In this document: piece by piece, positions 19,599 through 28,989 of the stretch | Layout: each line of letters opens with the position of its first letter | How positions within the stretch are numbered: position 1 is the first letter of the stretch | Assembly (NCBI GenBank): GCA_965250105.1 | Contig: OZ252290.1 | Coordinates: 3,682,346-3,746,345, forward strand | Source: JBCBSK01 sp965250105 | Lineage (GTDB): Bacteria; Pseudomonadota; Alphaproteobacteria; Rhizobiales; Tepidamorphaceae | Direction of reading: 5' to 3' | DNA: 64,000 bases | The notes under the pieces: generated by a model | What the model saw: the letters and a program-made list of their open reading frames with translations, nothing else | Told to the model about the DNA's origin: nothing | Databases searched by the model: none | Position numbers and translations under genes: made by a program

Positions 19599-22500
19599 AT
19601 GACCGCAGCTCTCGCCACATCCCAAACGCCCGCGCCCGATGGTGACTGGATCGCCCGCGGCGCGCGCGTCGTTTTTTCTGGCGCGCCGCAAGGGGTCGAC
19701 GCGCGCATCGCGGCCGATATCGCGCGCCTGTCGCATGCGGCGAAACCCGCCACGGTCTCCGCCGTCTTCGTTGCGCGCGACGGCCAGCGGCTGGCCGCCT
19801 TCGCGGACGCCTTGCGTTTTTTCAGCCCCGATGTCGGCGTGCTGTCCTTTCCCGCCTGGGACTGTTTGCCTTACGACCGGGTGTCGCCGGCGCCCGATAT
19901 CCTGGCCGAGCGGCTCAGCACGCTGGCGCGCGTCCATCGCGGTAGCCGCAAGCGGCCGCGTCTTCTGCTGACCACCGTGGCCGCCGCCAGCCAGCGCACG
20001 GTGCCGCATGGCTTCATCCGGGCGCATACGATGAGCCTGAAGCCCGGTCAGATCGTCGAGATGGCCGATCTGCTCGGCTGGTGCGAGCGCAACGGCTTCG
20101 AGCGCACCTCGACGGTGCGCGAGGCGGGCGAGGTCGCGGTACGCGGCGGCATCGTCGATCTGTTTCCCGCCGGGCGCGCGGCGCCGGTGCGGCTCGACTT
20201 CTTCGGCGACACGCTCGAAACCATTCGTGGCTTCGATGCCGAGACCCAGCGCTCGCTGAGCCAGGAACGTCGTCTCGATCTCGCGCCGATGAGCGAGGTC
20301 GCGCTCGACGAGGCCGCGATCCGGCGGTTCCGCTCGGCCTATCTGGCGCTGTTCGGCGCCGGCACCGGACAGGACCCGGTCTATGAAGCCGTCAGCGCCG
20401 GCCGCCGCATGCCAGGCATGGAACACTGGCTGCCGCTATTTCACGAGACGACCGAAACCCTGTTCGATCATACCGGCGACGTGCCGATCATCCTCGACCA
20501 TCTCGTCGAGGAAGCCCGCATCGAGCGCCACAAGCTGGTCGTCGACTATCACGAAGCGCGCCGCCGGCATCTCGAAGAAGCGCCATCGAGCGGCTACAAG
20601 CCGATCGCGCCCGACAGCCTCTATCTGGATGACTCGGCCTGGCAGGCCGCGCTGACCGACCGCGCGGCGGCCGACATCACGCCCTTCGAGACCGACGACA
20701 GGACGGCGACGGTGTTTTCCGTCGGTGCCCGGACCGGCCGCAACTTCATCCCCGAACGGTCTGATCCCGGCCGCAACGTCTTCGACGCGGTGGCACGCCA
20801 TATCGGCGATCTGCGCAAAGCCGGCAAGACGGTGCTCGTGACCACCTTCACCGAGGGTGGCCGCGACCGGATGGCCGACATGCTGGCCGATCATGGCGTC
20901 GGGCCGATCCGCACCATCGCGCGCTGGCAGGACCAGGCCGGCACGGCCGAGCGCGGCGCCGTCCTGCTCGCCACGCTCGGCCTCGAAGCTGGCTTCGAAA
21001 CCCCCGATCTCGCGGTCATCGGCGAACAGGACATTCTCGGCGACCGCTATGTGCGGCGCAACCGCAAGGCGCGGCGGCCGGCCGATTTCCTGTCCGAGCT
21101 CAACAGCCTGTCGGCCGGCGATCTCGTCGTCCATGTCGATCACGGTATCGGGCGGTTCGCCGGCCTCAAGACCGTCGAAGCGGCCGGCGCGCCGCATGAC
21201 TGCGTCGAACTGCACTATGCCGGCGGCGACAAGCTGTTCCTGCCGGTCGAGAATATCGAACTCCTGTCGCGCTACGGTTCGGACGAGGCGGCGGCGCAGC
21301 TCGACCGGCTCGGCGGCACCGGCTGGCAGGCGCGCAAGGCAAGGCTGAAGCAGCGCATCCGCGAGATGGCCGACAGCCTGATCAAGACCGCCGCGCTGCG
21401 TAGCCTCAAGACCGCACCGCGCCTGGCGCCGGCCGACGGGCTGTTCGACGAGTTCTGCGCGCGGTTTCCCTATGAGGAAACCGAGGACCAGCAGACCGCG
21501 ATCGACGCGACGCTCGACGACCTCGCGGCGGGTCAGCCGATGGAGCGGCTGATCTGCGGCGATGTCGGCTTCGGCAAGACCGAGATCGCGCTCAGGGCCG
21601 CCTTCGTCGCGGCCGCCGCCGGCAAGCAGGTCGCCGTCGTGGTGCCGACGACGCTCCTGGCGCGGCAGCATTTCCGCACTTTTTCCGACCGCTTCCACGA
21701 GTTTCCGCTGCGCATCGCGCAGGCTTCACGCATGGTCGGACCGAAGGAGCTTTCAGCCGTCAAGGAAGGCATCGCGAACGGGTCCATCGACATCGTGGTC
21801 GGTACCCATGCGCTGCTCGGCAAGTCGATCGCCTTCAAGAATCTCGGTCTTCTGATCGTCGACGAGGAGCAGCATTTCGGCGTTGCCCACAAGGAGCGGC
21901 TCAAGGAGATCGCGGCCGACATCCACGTGCTCACTTTGTCGGCGACGCCGATCCCGCGCACGCTTCAACTGGCCATGACCGGCATCCGCGATCTGTCGAT
22001 CATCGCCACCCCGCCGGTCGATCGCCTGGCGGTGCGCACCTATGTCACGCCCTTCGACCCGGTCATCCTGCGCGAGGCGGTGCTGCGCGAGCATTACCGC
22101 TCCGGCCAGACCTTCTTCGTCTGTCCGCGCATTTCCGATATCGAGGAAGCGCGCGCCTTTCTCGCCGACACGGTGCCGGAAGTGCGCACGGCGATCGCCC
22201 ATGGCCAGATGACGCCGCGCCAGCTCGAAGACATCATGACCGCTTTCTATGACGGGCGCTATGATGTGCTGCTGTCGACCGCGATCGTCGAGAGCGGGCT
22301 CGACATTCCGACGGCGAACACGCTGATCGTCTATCGCGCCGACATGTTCGGCCTCGCCCAACTGCATCAGCTGCGCGGCCGGGTGGGGCGGTCGAAGATG
22401 CGCGCCTATGCCTATTTCACCGTGCCGGAGAACAAGATGCTGACGCCGGCGGCGGAAAAGCGGCTCAAGGTGCTGCAATCGCTCGATTCGCTGGGCGCCG

Positions 22501-23120
22501 GCTTCATGCTGGCGAGCCACGATCTCGATATCCGCGGCAGCGGCAATCTTCTTGGCGACGAACAGTCCGGCCATATCAAGGAGGTTGGCTTCGAGCTCTA
22601 CCAGTCGATGCTCGAAGAGGCGGTGGCCGCGCTGCGCGACGGCGCCGACGCGGTCGAGGACGGGCAATGGTCGCCGCAGATCGCGCTCGGCGCCCCGGTC
22701 ATGATCCCCGAGAACTATGTGCCCGATCTCGATGTCAGGCTGACGCTCTATCGCCGGCTCGGCCAGGTGGGATCGGAGGACGAGGTCGAGGAGTTCGCCG
22801 CCGAGCTGGCCGATCGTTTCGGGCGCCCGCCGGAGGAAATCGAGGACCTGCTCGATGTCGTGAAGATCAAGCTGTTGTGCCGCCGGGCCGGCGTCGACCG
22901 GGTCGAGGCCGGACCCAAGGGACTGGTGCTGGGCCTGCGCAACGACCGCTTCGCCAATCCGGCCGACCTCATCGGCTATATCTCAGAGCAGGGATCGCGG
23001 GCCAAGGTGCGGCCCGACAACCGGATCGTGCTGATGCGCGACTGGCGCGAGGCGGGCGACCGGCTGGCCGGCACGCGGCGCGTTCTGGCTGATCTCGCGG
23101 CTCTCGCCGAGGCGGCCTGA
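19599..23120 (+). CDS. mfd: transcription-repair coupling factor Mfd
   Basis: Mfd removes stalled RNA polymerase and recruits UvrA. The start at ATG 19599 gives 1173 residues; a longer frame reaches back into sdhE and is rejected. Seen in order are the UvrB-like N-terminal modules, the RNA-polymerase-interacting domain (LSAGDLVVHVDHGIGRFAGL), Walker A GDVGFGKTE near residue 650, Walker B DEEQHFGV, SATPIPRTLQ, the translocase blocks STAIVESGLDIPTANT and LAQLHQLRGRVGRS, and the C-terminal TRCF domain (GAPVMIPENYVPD). Confidence 0.97.
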   Translation: MTAALATSQTPAPDGDWIARGARVVFSGAPQGVDARIAADIARLSHAAKPATVSAVFVARDGQRLAAFADALRFFSPDVGVLSFPAWDCLPYDRVSPAPDILAERLSTLARVHRGSRKRPRLLLTTVAAASQRTVPHGFIRAHTMSLKPGQIVEMADLLGWCERNGFERTSTVREAGEVAVRGGIVDLFPAGRAAPVRLDFFGDTLETIRGFDAETQRSLSQERRLDLAPMSEVALDEAAIRRFRSAYLALFGAGTGQDPVYEAVSAGRRMPGMEHWLPLFHETTETLFDHTGDVPIILDHLVEEARIERHKLVVDYHEARRRHLEEAPSSGYKPIAPDSLYLDDSAWQAALTDRAAADITPFETDDRTATVFSVGARTGRNFIPERSDPGRNVFDAVARHIGDLRKAGKTVLVTTFTEGGRDRMADMLADHGVGPIRTIARWQDQAGTAERGAVLLATLGLEAGFETPDLAVIGEQDILGDRYVRRNRKARRPADFLSELNSLSAGDLVVHVDHGIGRFAGLKTVEAAGAPHDCVELHYAGGDKLFLPVENIELLSRYGSDEAAAQLDRLGGTGWQARKARLKQRIREMADSLIKTAALRSLKTAPRLAPADGLFDEFCARFPYEETEDQQTAIDATLDDLAAGQPMERLICGDVGFGKTEIALRAAFVAAAAGKQVAVVVPTTLLARQHFRTFSDRFHEFPLRIAQASRMVGPKELSAVKEGIANGSIDIVVGTHALLGKSIAFKNLGLLIVDEEQHFGVAHKERLKEIAADIHVLTLSATPIPRTLQLAMTGIRDLSIIATPPVDRLAVRTYVTPFDPVILREAVLREHYRSGQTFFVCPRISDIEEARAFLADTVPEVRTAIAHGQMTPRQLEDIMTAFYDGRYDVLLSTAIVESGLDIPTANTLIVYRADMFGLAQLHQLRGRVGRSKMRAYAYFTVPENKMLTPAAEKRLKVLQSLDSLGAGFMLASHDLDIRGSGNLLGDEQSGHIKEVGFELYQSMLEEAVAALRDGADAVEDGQWSPQIALGAPVMIPENYVPDLDVRLTLYRRLGQVGSEDEVEEFAAELADRFGRPPEEIEDLLDVVKIKLLCRRAGVDRVEAGPKGLVLGLRNDRFANPADLIGYISEQGSRAKVRPDNRIVLMRDWREAGDRLAGTRRVLADLAALAEAA

Positions 23121-23134
23121 GAGCGTGACCGGCC

Positions 23135-23815
23135 TCAAGCCGTGGCGGTCTCGTCGGCCGCCTGTTCGGCCTGGGCCATGGCGGCCATCAGCACATCGGC
23201 TCCTTGCGCGCCGACCACGACCAGCCGGTTGTCGAAGATGAAGGTCGGCACGCCGGTGACGCCGATGCGCTGGGCGTGTTCGATCTCGGCGGCCACGATG
23301 TCGCGGTCCTCGTCGGAGCGCAGCCGCGTTTCGATGTCGCCGAGATCGGCATCGGTCGCCGCGTCGGCGAGATGGCCGAGCGCGTCGGGGCTTTCGACAT
23401 CGCCGCCTTCGAGGAAATAGCGGGCGAACAGCCGCTCGACGATCGCGTCCTGCACGGGCTTGCCTGTATGTTCGGCATCGACCACATCGGCATCGCCGGC
23501 CCAGCGGATCAGGCGGTGGGCGTTGGTGGTGTTCGGCGACCGTGGGATGGCGTCGAAGGCAAAGGCGATGCCTTCGAGATGGCCGGCCTCGGAGATCCGC
23601 GCATAGATGTCGGCGGCGGCTTCCGGCCCCCCGAACTTACGCTCCAGATAGGCCTTCCGGTCCATGCCGCCCTCGGGAATGGTGCCGTCGAGCTTGAAGG
23701 GGCGCCATGTCACGTCAAAGGACAGATCGAGCCGTCCGGCCATGGCGGTCTCGAGCCGGCGCTTGCCGATATAGCACCAGGGGCACATGACGTCGGAGAC
23801 GATGTCGATCCGCAT
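23135..23815 (-). CDS. FrnE-type DsbA family thiol oxidoreductase
   Basis: A 226-residue thioredoxin-fold protein with an active-site C11-P-W-C14 after the first strand (IVSDVMCPWCYIGKRR), a helical insertion, and the cis-Pro region GVTGVPTFIFDNRLVVVGAQ. This matches FrnE/YwbO-type DsbA proteins, which lack a signal peptide and act in the cytosol, sometimes in oxidative stress. AAAGGA lies eight bases before the ATG. It is convergent with mfd, 14 bases apart. Confidence 0.88.
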   Translation of the reverse strand: MRIDIVSDVMCPWCYIGKRRLETAMAGRLDLSFDVTWRPFKLDGTIPEGGMDRKAYLERKFGGPEAAADIYARISEAGHLEGIAFAFDAIPRSPNTTNAHRLIRWAGDADVVDAEHTGKPVQDAIVERLFARYFLEGGDVESPDALGHLADAATDADLGDIETRLRSDEDRDIVAAEIEHAQRIGVTGVPTFIFDNRLVVVGAQGADVLMAAMAQAEQAADETATA

Positions 23816-23917
23816 GTTCGGGGTCCTTTCGAGGCCTGGCGATAGCCCGGTCTTTGCATGTGGGGAGCGCGATGCGACCCGTCCACACGGCGCGGTTGAA
23901 GTCGTGCCGAGATGGGA

Positions 23918-25840
23918 TCAGCGCGCGGCGGCGGCGAGCTTCTTCAGCGCCAGCGTGACGGCGTCGACGGTCGCCGGATCCACCGCGCCGCCGCCGGCGG
24001 CTTCGGCGAGATCGGCGATGTCGAGCTGGCTTTGGACCAGATCGAGCACCGCGCGCGCCGACGGCTTGTCCTCGGCCGCACCGTCCGTCTCGAGGTCAGC
24101 CGCCGGTTGGCGCGCGGCGCGCTGTTTCTCGGCGGCTTCGGCCAGCCTTTGGCAGGCGCCGCGCGCCGCCTCGTTGCCGAGCATGTCGACGAGCCAGTCC
24201 TGGCCGTTGTCGCGTCTGAGCGCGACATCGCGCGTCGCGAAGGGATCGTCCGCATCCGACGACAGGCGCTGGCCAAGCAGCGGATCGCTCACCACCGTCA
24301 CCGCGAGCGGCGGGTCGGCGGCATCCCCCGTGCCGGCCTGGCTCGCTTGGACCGCGGCATCGTCGTCGAGCAGCGGCTCGATGGCGACCCCGCCGATCTG
24401 CACCGCGCTGTCCATGCGCCCGACGATCGCGATGGTCGCGGGCTCGGTCGAGGTGATGCCGGCGCGCATGCGCGTCAGCGTCATGTCCGAGACGAGCCGG
24501 AAACGCGGCCGCGCCGGATCGTCGAGCACGCAGCAGGTCGTCGCGGCGGCGGCCCCCGACAACGCCAGTTCGCCGCGCACGAGCCCCGATTTCGGCAGCG
24601 TCTTGGCGAGATCGGCGACGCCGCGAATCTGGGTCTCCTGGAGGATGGTCTCGGTGCCGTCGAGGCTCAGTGCGTCGACGACGCCGAGCGGGATCGACCG
24701 GGCATCGCTCGGATCGTGGAAGAGGAGGCCGGCCGGACCCAGCGCGGTCGCCAGCGTGAGGCGATTCATCGGGGAGCCATCCTCGACGACGTTGTCCTCC
24801 GTGACGCCATCCTCGGCCGCCACCGCGTCTTCGTGTCCGGTCATGCCGTCGGTTTCGGCCGGGTGATCCGCCGCGTCGTCGGCGGGTGGTTCGGCCGTCG
24901 CGCCGGGCTGGGCGATGGCGACGATATGCGGCGCGTCGTCGCCCGTCTCGGCGAAGGCGTGCGTCATGGCTGTCTCGAAGGATGCCGGCGCCAGGCAATG
25001 GGTCGCCTCGATCAGCCGACAGGCCTGGGCCAGCGCGTTCGGGCCCATCGGCGCCGTCGTCACTAGCGTCGCGCCGGTGACGATCCATGGCGCGATAGCG
25101 CCGAACTGGGTGGCCGGCGCGGCGGCCAGATAGGGGCAGAGAAGCCGCGACGCGCGTTCCTGGAGATCGAGGCGCTTGGCCGCCAGATAACCCGCGCTGC
25201 GCCACTGATTATGGCTGCGCGCGAACACCCGGCCGGTGCCGCCGCCATCGCCGAAACTCAGCGACAGGCAGTGGTCGCCCGGCGCCGAGGCGCGCGGCAG
25301 AAGCCCGCTGAGATCGTCGGGCCGGGCGCTGCGCAGGGCGGTCTCGTCGAGATTGACGATGCCGTCGCTTCTTTCGGCGCCGAAGGCGAACAAGAACCGC
25401 ACGGTCATCAGCCGGCTCGCCGCCCGCAGAGCGAGATCGAGCGCCGCGCCGTCGTCACTGATGATGCCCGAGACCTGGCCGGCTTCGAGCGTGTCGGTGA
25501 TGTGCTGGGCACCCGACAGCGGCGACAGCGGCACCAGAATGAGGCCGGCCTTCGAGGCGGCCAGCAGCGCGATGGCGAAGCGCGTCGGATCCTCGCTCAG
25601 AAGCGCGATGCGCATGTCCTGCTTGACGCCGATATCGAGGAGCCGCGCGGCCAGCGCCGTGCTCGACCGGTCGACATCGCCCCAGCTCCAGGCCGTCGCG
25701 GCCTTGCGGTCGGCGCGGACGATCGCGGCCGTGTCCGGGCTGTCCGCCGCGCGTTCGGCCACCGCGTCATGCAGCAGCCGGTCCGACCAAAGCCCGTCGG
25801 CGCGGTAGCGCGCCCGCACGCGATCGCTGCCGATAATCAT
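23918..25840 (-). CDS. degenerate AMP-binding (ANL superfamily) enzyme
   Basis: A 640-residue protein that follows the layout of acyl-CoA synthetases (RLLHDAVAERAADSPDTAAIV, AARLLDIGVKQDMRIALLSEDP, ALLAASKAGLILVPLSP) but has lost key motifs. The ATP-binding loop, normally TSGTTGxPK, reads SFGDGGGTGRVFARS near residues 194-208 without the lysine. Residues of about 305-350 are a long acidic insertion. The C-terminal hinge-like motif is IVGRMDSAVQIGGVAIEP. The start MIIGSD overlaps the stop of the preceding solute-binding protein gene by ATGA, so the pair is co-translated. It may be a non-catalytic or altered-specificity family member. Confidence 0.7.
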   Translation of the reverse strand: MIIGSDRVRARYRADGLWSDRLLHDAVAERAADSPDTAAIVRADRKAATAWSWGDVDRSSTALAARLLDIGVKQDMRIALLSEDPTRFAIALLAASKAGLILVPLSPLSGAQHITDTLEAGQVSGIISDDGAALDLALRAASRLMTVRFLFAFGAERSDGIVNLDETALRSARPDDLSGLLPRASAPGDHCLSLSFGDGGGTGRVFARSHNQWRSAGYLAAKRLDLQERASRLLCPYLAAAPATQFGAIAPWIVTGATLVTTAPMGPNALAQACRLIEATHCLAPASFETAMTHAFAETGDDAPHIVAIAQPGATAEPPADDAADHPAETDGMTGHEDAVAAEDGVTEDNVVEDGSPMNRLTLATALGPAGLLFHDPSDARSIPLGVVDALSLDGTETILQETQIRGVADLAKTLPKSGLVRGELALSGAAAATTCCVLDDPARPRFRLVSDMTLTRMRAGITSTEPATIAIVGRMDSAVQIGGVAIEPLLDDDAAVQASQAGTGDAADPPLAVTVVSDPLLGQRLSSDADDPFATRDVALRRDNGQDWLVDMLGNEAARGACQRLAEAAEKQRAARQPAADLETDGAAEDKPSARAVLDLVQSQLDIADLAEAAGGGAVDPATVDAVTLALKKLAAAAR

Positions 25841-27690
25841 TCCTCGCGCCACCACGTCTCCACGATATAGCCGAACAGCGACGTCTTTTCGGGACGCCCC
25901 ACGCCGCTCGAATGGGCCACCCATTGTCGCGGCAGATGATAGAGCGGAATGACATAATCGCCGGAAATCAGCACGCGGTCGAGAGCGCGCGCCGCCGCGA
26001 TGAAATCGTCGCGGGTTTCGGCCGCCAGAAGCGCTTCGATCATGGCATCGACGGCGGGATTGCGGATGCCGGGATAGTTGCGCGTGCCTTCATTGTCGGC
26101 CGCTTCCGACCCCCAATAGAAGGACTGTTCATTGCCCGGCGACAGGGACGCGAACCAGAAATTCTGGATCATGTCGAAGTCGTAATCGGTCTGGCGGCGC
26201 TGATATTGCGCCGAATCGACGAGCCGCACGGTCATGTCGATCCCGACGCGCTGCAGGATCTCGCGATAGGCCAGCGCCAGCCGCTCCTGCGGCGGGTTGG
26301 CGGCGAGAAATTCGAAGCGCACCGGCGCGCCGTTCCGAGTATCGACCAGCCGGCCGTCGACGATCTCGTAGCCGGCCTCGGCGAGAAGCCGGATGGCCCG
26401 GCGCAGGCCGGCCCGGTCGCGGCCCGAGCCGTCGGTCACCGGCATGTCGTAGCTGCCGTCCATGATCTCGGGCTTCACATAGTCGAGCCAGGGCGCGAGC
26501 AGCGCCCGTTCGCGGTCGTCGGCCGGCCGGCCGCGCGCCGAGAGTTCGCTCGCTTCGTAGAAGCTTCCCGTGCGGGCATAGAGATCGTGATAGAGCGTGC
26601 GGTTGATCCATTCGAAATCGAACAGGCCGATTAGCGCCTGGCGCACCCGGGCATCGGCGAAGAAGGGGCGGCGGGTGTTGAACACCAGGGCCGTCATGCC
26701 GCGCGGCACGCCGATGTCGAGTTCTTCGGTCACGACGCCGCCCTCGCGGGCCAGCGGGAAGTCGTATTGCGTGGCCCAGCGCGTCGGATCGTCCTCGCCG
26801 CGCACGTCATAGAGGCCGCGCTTGAACGCCTCCATCATCGTATTGCCGTCGCGATAATAGTCGTAGCGGATCTCGTCGAAATTGAAGTGGCCGCGCGTTA
26901 CCGCCAGATCGCGCGCCCAGTAGTCGGGATCGCGCGCATAGGTGACAGACGCGCCGGGATCGGCCTCGGCGATGACATAGGGGCCGCTGCCGAGGAGCGG
27001 GACGAGCCCGCCATCGGCGAAGACCTCGGGATCGGTGGCCTGTTTCGACAGGATCGGCATCAGGCCGAGGATCATCGGCATCTCGCGGTCGATTTCCGGG
27101 CCGATGGTGAAGCGGATCGTGTGCGGATCGAGGATCTCGGCGGACTGCACCTTGGCGTAGAAGCTGCGGTGATTGGGCCGGCCCTTGTCGCGCAAGAGTT
27201 CGAAGGAGAACAGTACATCCTCGGCGGTCAGCGGCGTGCCGTCGGAAAACCGCGCTTCGGGCCTGAGGCGGAACTCGACCACGGACCGGTCGTCGCTGAC
27301 GCCGATCGTCTCGGCGATCAGCCCATAGAGCGTAAAGGGCTCGTCATAGCTCCGCGTCATCAGGGATTCGATCATCAGCCCGCGCACGTTGCGCGCCGGC
27401 ACGCCGCGCACGACGAGCGGGTTGAGACTGTCGAAACTGCCGAGCACGCCGAGCGTCAGCCGGCCGCCCTGCGGCGCATCCGGGTTCACATAGCCGAAAT
27501 GGGTAAAATCCTCGGGATAGGCCGGCTCGCCATGCATGGCGATGCCATGGCGATGGTCCAGTTCGATCTCGGCGGTCGCGGCCCCTGGCAGCGCGCACAA
27601 CATCAGCGCGAGACCCGCCGCGAAGCCGGCCAGGCGCGCAAGCGACGGCACCCGGTCGTCCCGATGTCGATGGGGAAGGAGGACATCCAT
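25837..27690 (-). CDS. peptide/oligopeptide-type ABC transporter solute-binding protein (family 5, YejA-like)
   Basis: A periplasmic binding protein of SBP_bac_5 type. From the ATG at 27690 (MDVLLPHRHR) it has 617 residues, with a signal peptide whose hydrophobic core LARLAGFAAGLALMLCALPGAATA ends near residue 40. Typical motifs are HGIAMHGEPAYPEDFTHFGYV, GSFDSLNPLVVRG, FRLRPEARFSDGTPLTAEDVLFSF and VRQALIGLFDFEWIN. Close relatives include YejA, the microcin C/peptide component. No permease or ATPase gene is adjacent, so its transporter must be elsewhere. It overlaps the AMP-binding-like gene. Confidence 0.88.
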   Translation of the reverse strand: MDVLLPHRHRDDRVPSLARLAGFAAGLALMLCALPGAATAEIELDHRHGIAMHGEPAYPEDFTHFGYVNPDAPQGGRLTLGVLGSFDSLNPLVVRGVPARNVRGLMIESLMTRSYDEPFTLYGLIAETIGVSDDRSVVEFRLRPEARFSDGTPLTAEDVLFSFELLRDKGRPNHRSFYAKVQSAEILDPHTIRFTIGPEIDREMPMILGLMPILSKQATDPEVFADGGLVPLLGSGPYVIAEADPGASVTYARDPDYWARDLAVTRGHFNFDEIRYDYYRDGNTMMEAFKRGLYDVRGEDDPTRWATQYDFPLAREGGVVTEELDIGVPRGMTALVFNTRRPFFADARVRQALIGLFDFEWINRTLYHDLYARTGSFYEASELSARGRPADDRERALLAPWLDYVKPEIMDGSYDMPVTDGSGRDRAGLRRAIRLLAEAGYEIVDGRLVDTRNGAPVRFEFLAANPPQERLALAYREILQRVGIDMTVRLVDSAQYQRRQTDYDFDMIQNFWFASLSPGNEQSFYWGSEAADNEGTRNYPGIRNPAVDAMIEALLAAETRDDFIAAARALDRVLISGDYVIPLYHLPRQWVAHSSGVGRPEKTSLFGYIVETWWREE

Positions 27691-28214
27691 GTCGGCCGTC
27701 ACGCCTTTCTCATGTCTCGCGGTGGGTTTGTCTCTCGCGGCGGTCTTGTCCGGCGGTGGTCGTGGTCTCGCGCGGCTCTCGCGCCTGGCGACCGATCTCT
27801 GGCATCGAATCAATGGTCGATCTTACCATGAGATAAGGCGATCCTTGGGCCGGCAGCTCCGTGCCGGGCGCTTTGCGGCGCATTTCCGGTTTCCCCGCTT
27901 GACCTGTCCGAAGCGCTGGCGCATCACAAAAGCCGCCGGAGGCCAGACACGGTTTTGCCGCAAAACCGCGTCACGGATCGCCGGCGGCGGATCTAGCGCG
28001 ACCGGCGGGCCGTTGTGGCCGGCAGGATAGCCGCCCGATCCCAGGTGGTTTCGTGGGCGGCGGCGGATCCGGCATCCGGGAGGAGCGGTCGGCATGAAAG
28101 CCGTCGATCCCAGTGCAGGATGATGGCCGGTTCCGAACAGATGGCCGGTCCGGACAAGGAGAGCAGGCTCGCGCCGTTCCGGATGCGGGCTTCGTTGGCA
28201 ACGGAGAGCGACGA
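27691..28214. other. 524-base divergent intergenic region
   Basis: This gap separates the solute-binding protein gene (minus strand) from the IalB gene (plus strand). It presumably holds both promoters, but I see no strong consensus boxes. It includes the nested inverted repeat at 27932-27988. No gene in it is supported: the open frames here lack family similarity and ribosome sites. Confidence 0.5.
27932..27988. repeat. nested inverted repeat
   Basis: The outer arms GCCGCCGG (27932-27939) and CCGGCGGC (27981-27988) flank a perfect 19-base palindrome at 27950-27968, CGGTTTTGC-C-GCAAAACCG. It could be a repeat element of the REP type, a protein-binding site or a hairpin in the IalB transcript leader. 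It lies about 230 bases before the ialB-family start. Confidence 0.5.
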
Positions 28215-28853
28215 ATGGCATTCACGAGCTTTGGGCGCGCGGTGACGACGACCCTGACGGTTACCGCGGTCGCCGCGACCGCGGCGTTTTTCAGCATCGC
28301 GACGCCGGCACAGGCGCAAACGGCGGCCGAGGAAGAGGCGCCCAATCCGTGGCGCAAGCTGTGCGTGACCGAGGGCGAACCGGCCCAGGAGATCTGCATC
28401 ACCCGCCAGGAAGCGCGCAATCAGGAAGGTCAGCCGATCGCGGCCGCCTCGATCCGCGTCGCCGAGGGCCAGACGCCGCGCATTCTGTTCGAAGTGCCGA
28501 CCGCCGTGCTGCTGCCGCCGGGCATCGGCTTCGCCATCGACGAAAATCAGCCGCAACAGGCCATCTTCATCATCTGCACCCAGCAGTTCTGCAGCGCCGA
28601 AGCGGAAATCGACCAGGCGCTCATCGATCAGATGAAGGCCGGTAACAATCTTATGATGCAGGTCGTCAACCGGACCGAACAGGCCGTCGCCATCGGCTTC
28701 ACGCTGGTCGGCTTCACCGCCGCCTTCGATGGCGAGGGGCAGAACCTGGCCGACTATCAGGCCGGTCGCGAGGACGTGCAGCGTGGCCTTCAGGAGCGCG
28801 CCGAACAGGCCCGCGAGCAGTTGCAACAGCAACAGCAAGGCGACAGCCAGTAA
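28215..28853 (+). CDS. invasion-associated locus B (IalB) family secreted protein
   Basis: A 212-residue secreted protein. The signal peptide runs to ATPAQA near residue 34. The IalB domain has the paired cysteines LCVTEGEPAQEICITRQ and IICTQQFCSAEAE, a proline-rich LLPPGIGFAIDE and an INxxG-like helical end, followed by a Gln/Glu-rich coiled tail (QERAEQAREQLQQQ). IalB-type proteins are widespread in Rhizobiales, mostly in non-pathogens, and their biochemical role is unclear. The ATG at 28215 directly precedes the signal peptide. Confidence 0.88.
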   Translation: MAFTSFGRAVTTTLTVTAVAATAAFFSIATPAQAQTAAEEEAPNPWRKLCVTEGEPAQEICITRQEARNQEGQPIAAASIRVAEGQTPRILFEVPTAVLLPPGIGFAIDENQPQQAIFIICTQQFCSAEAEIDQALIDQMKAGNNLMMQVVNRTEQAVAIGFTLVGFTAAFDGEGQNLADYQAGREDVQRGLQERAEQAREQLQQQQQGDSQ

Positions 28854-28884
28854 CTGATCTCCCCGGCGCCGGTTGTCGACCGGT

Positions 28885-28903
28885 GTCGGGCATCACGCCC
28901 GAC
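28885..28903. terminator. hairpin between convergent genes, possible terminator
   Basis: GTCGGGC (28885-28891) pairs with GCCCGAC (28897-28903) around a five-base loop in the short gap between the convergent IalB and hspQ genes. A TTTT run appears only 11 bases later on the plus strand, so it is at best a weak intrinsic terminator for the IalB transcript. Confidence 0.4.
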
Positions 28904-28989
28904 GCCTAGTCTGTTTTCCGATTGCCGCCTGCGATCCGGCTAACATGCGGGTCGCGGCTACGCGCTGATATGTCGCTCGGAACCGAGGT

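Noticed and set aside
23912..25066. 384-codon plus-strand frame opposite the AMP-binding-like gene
   Set aside because: The sequence is Arg/His/Gly-rich shadow; the minus-strand frame has recognisable ANL-family segments and an overlap with the upstream gene.
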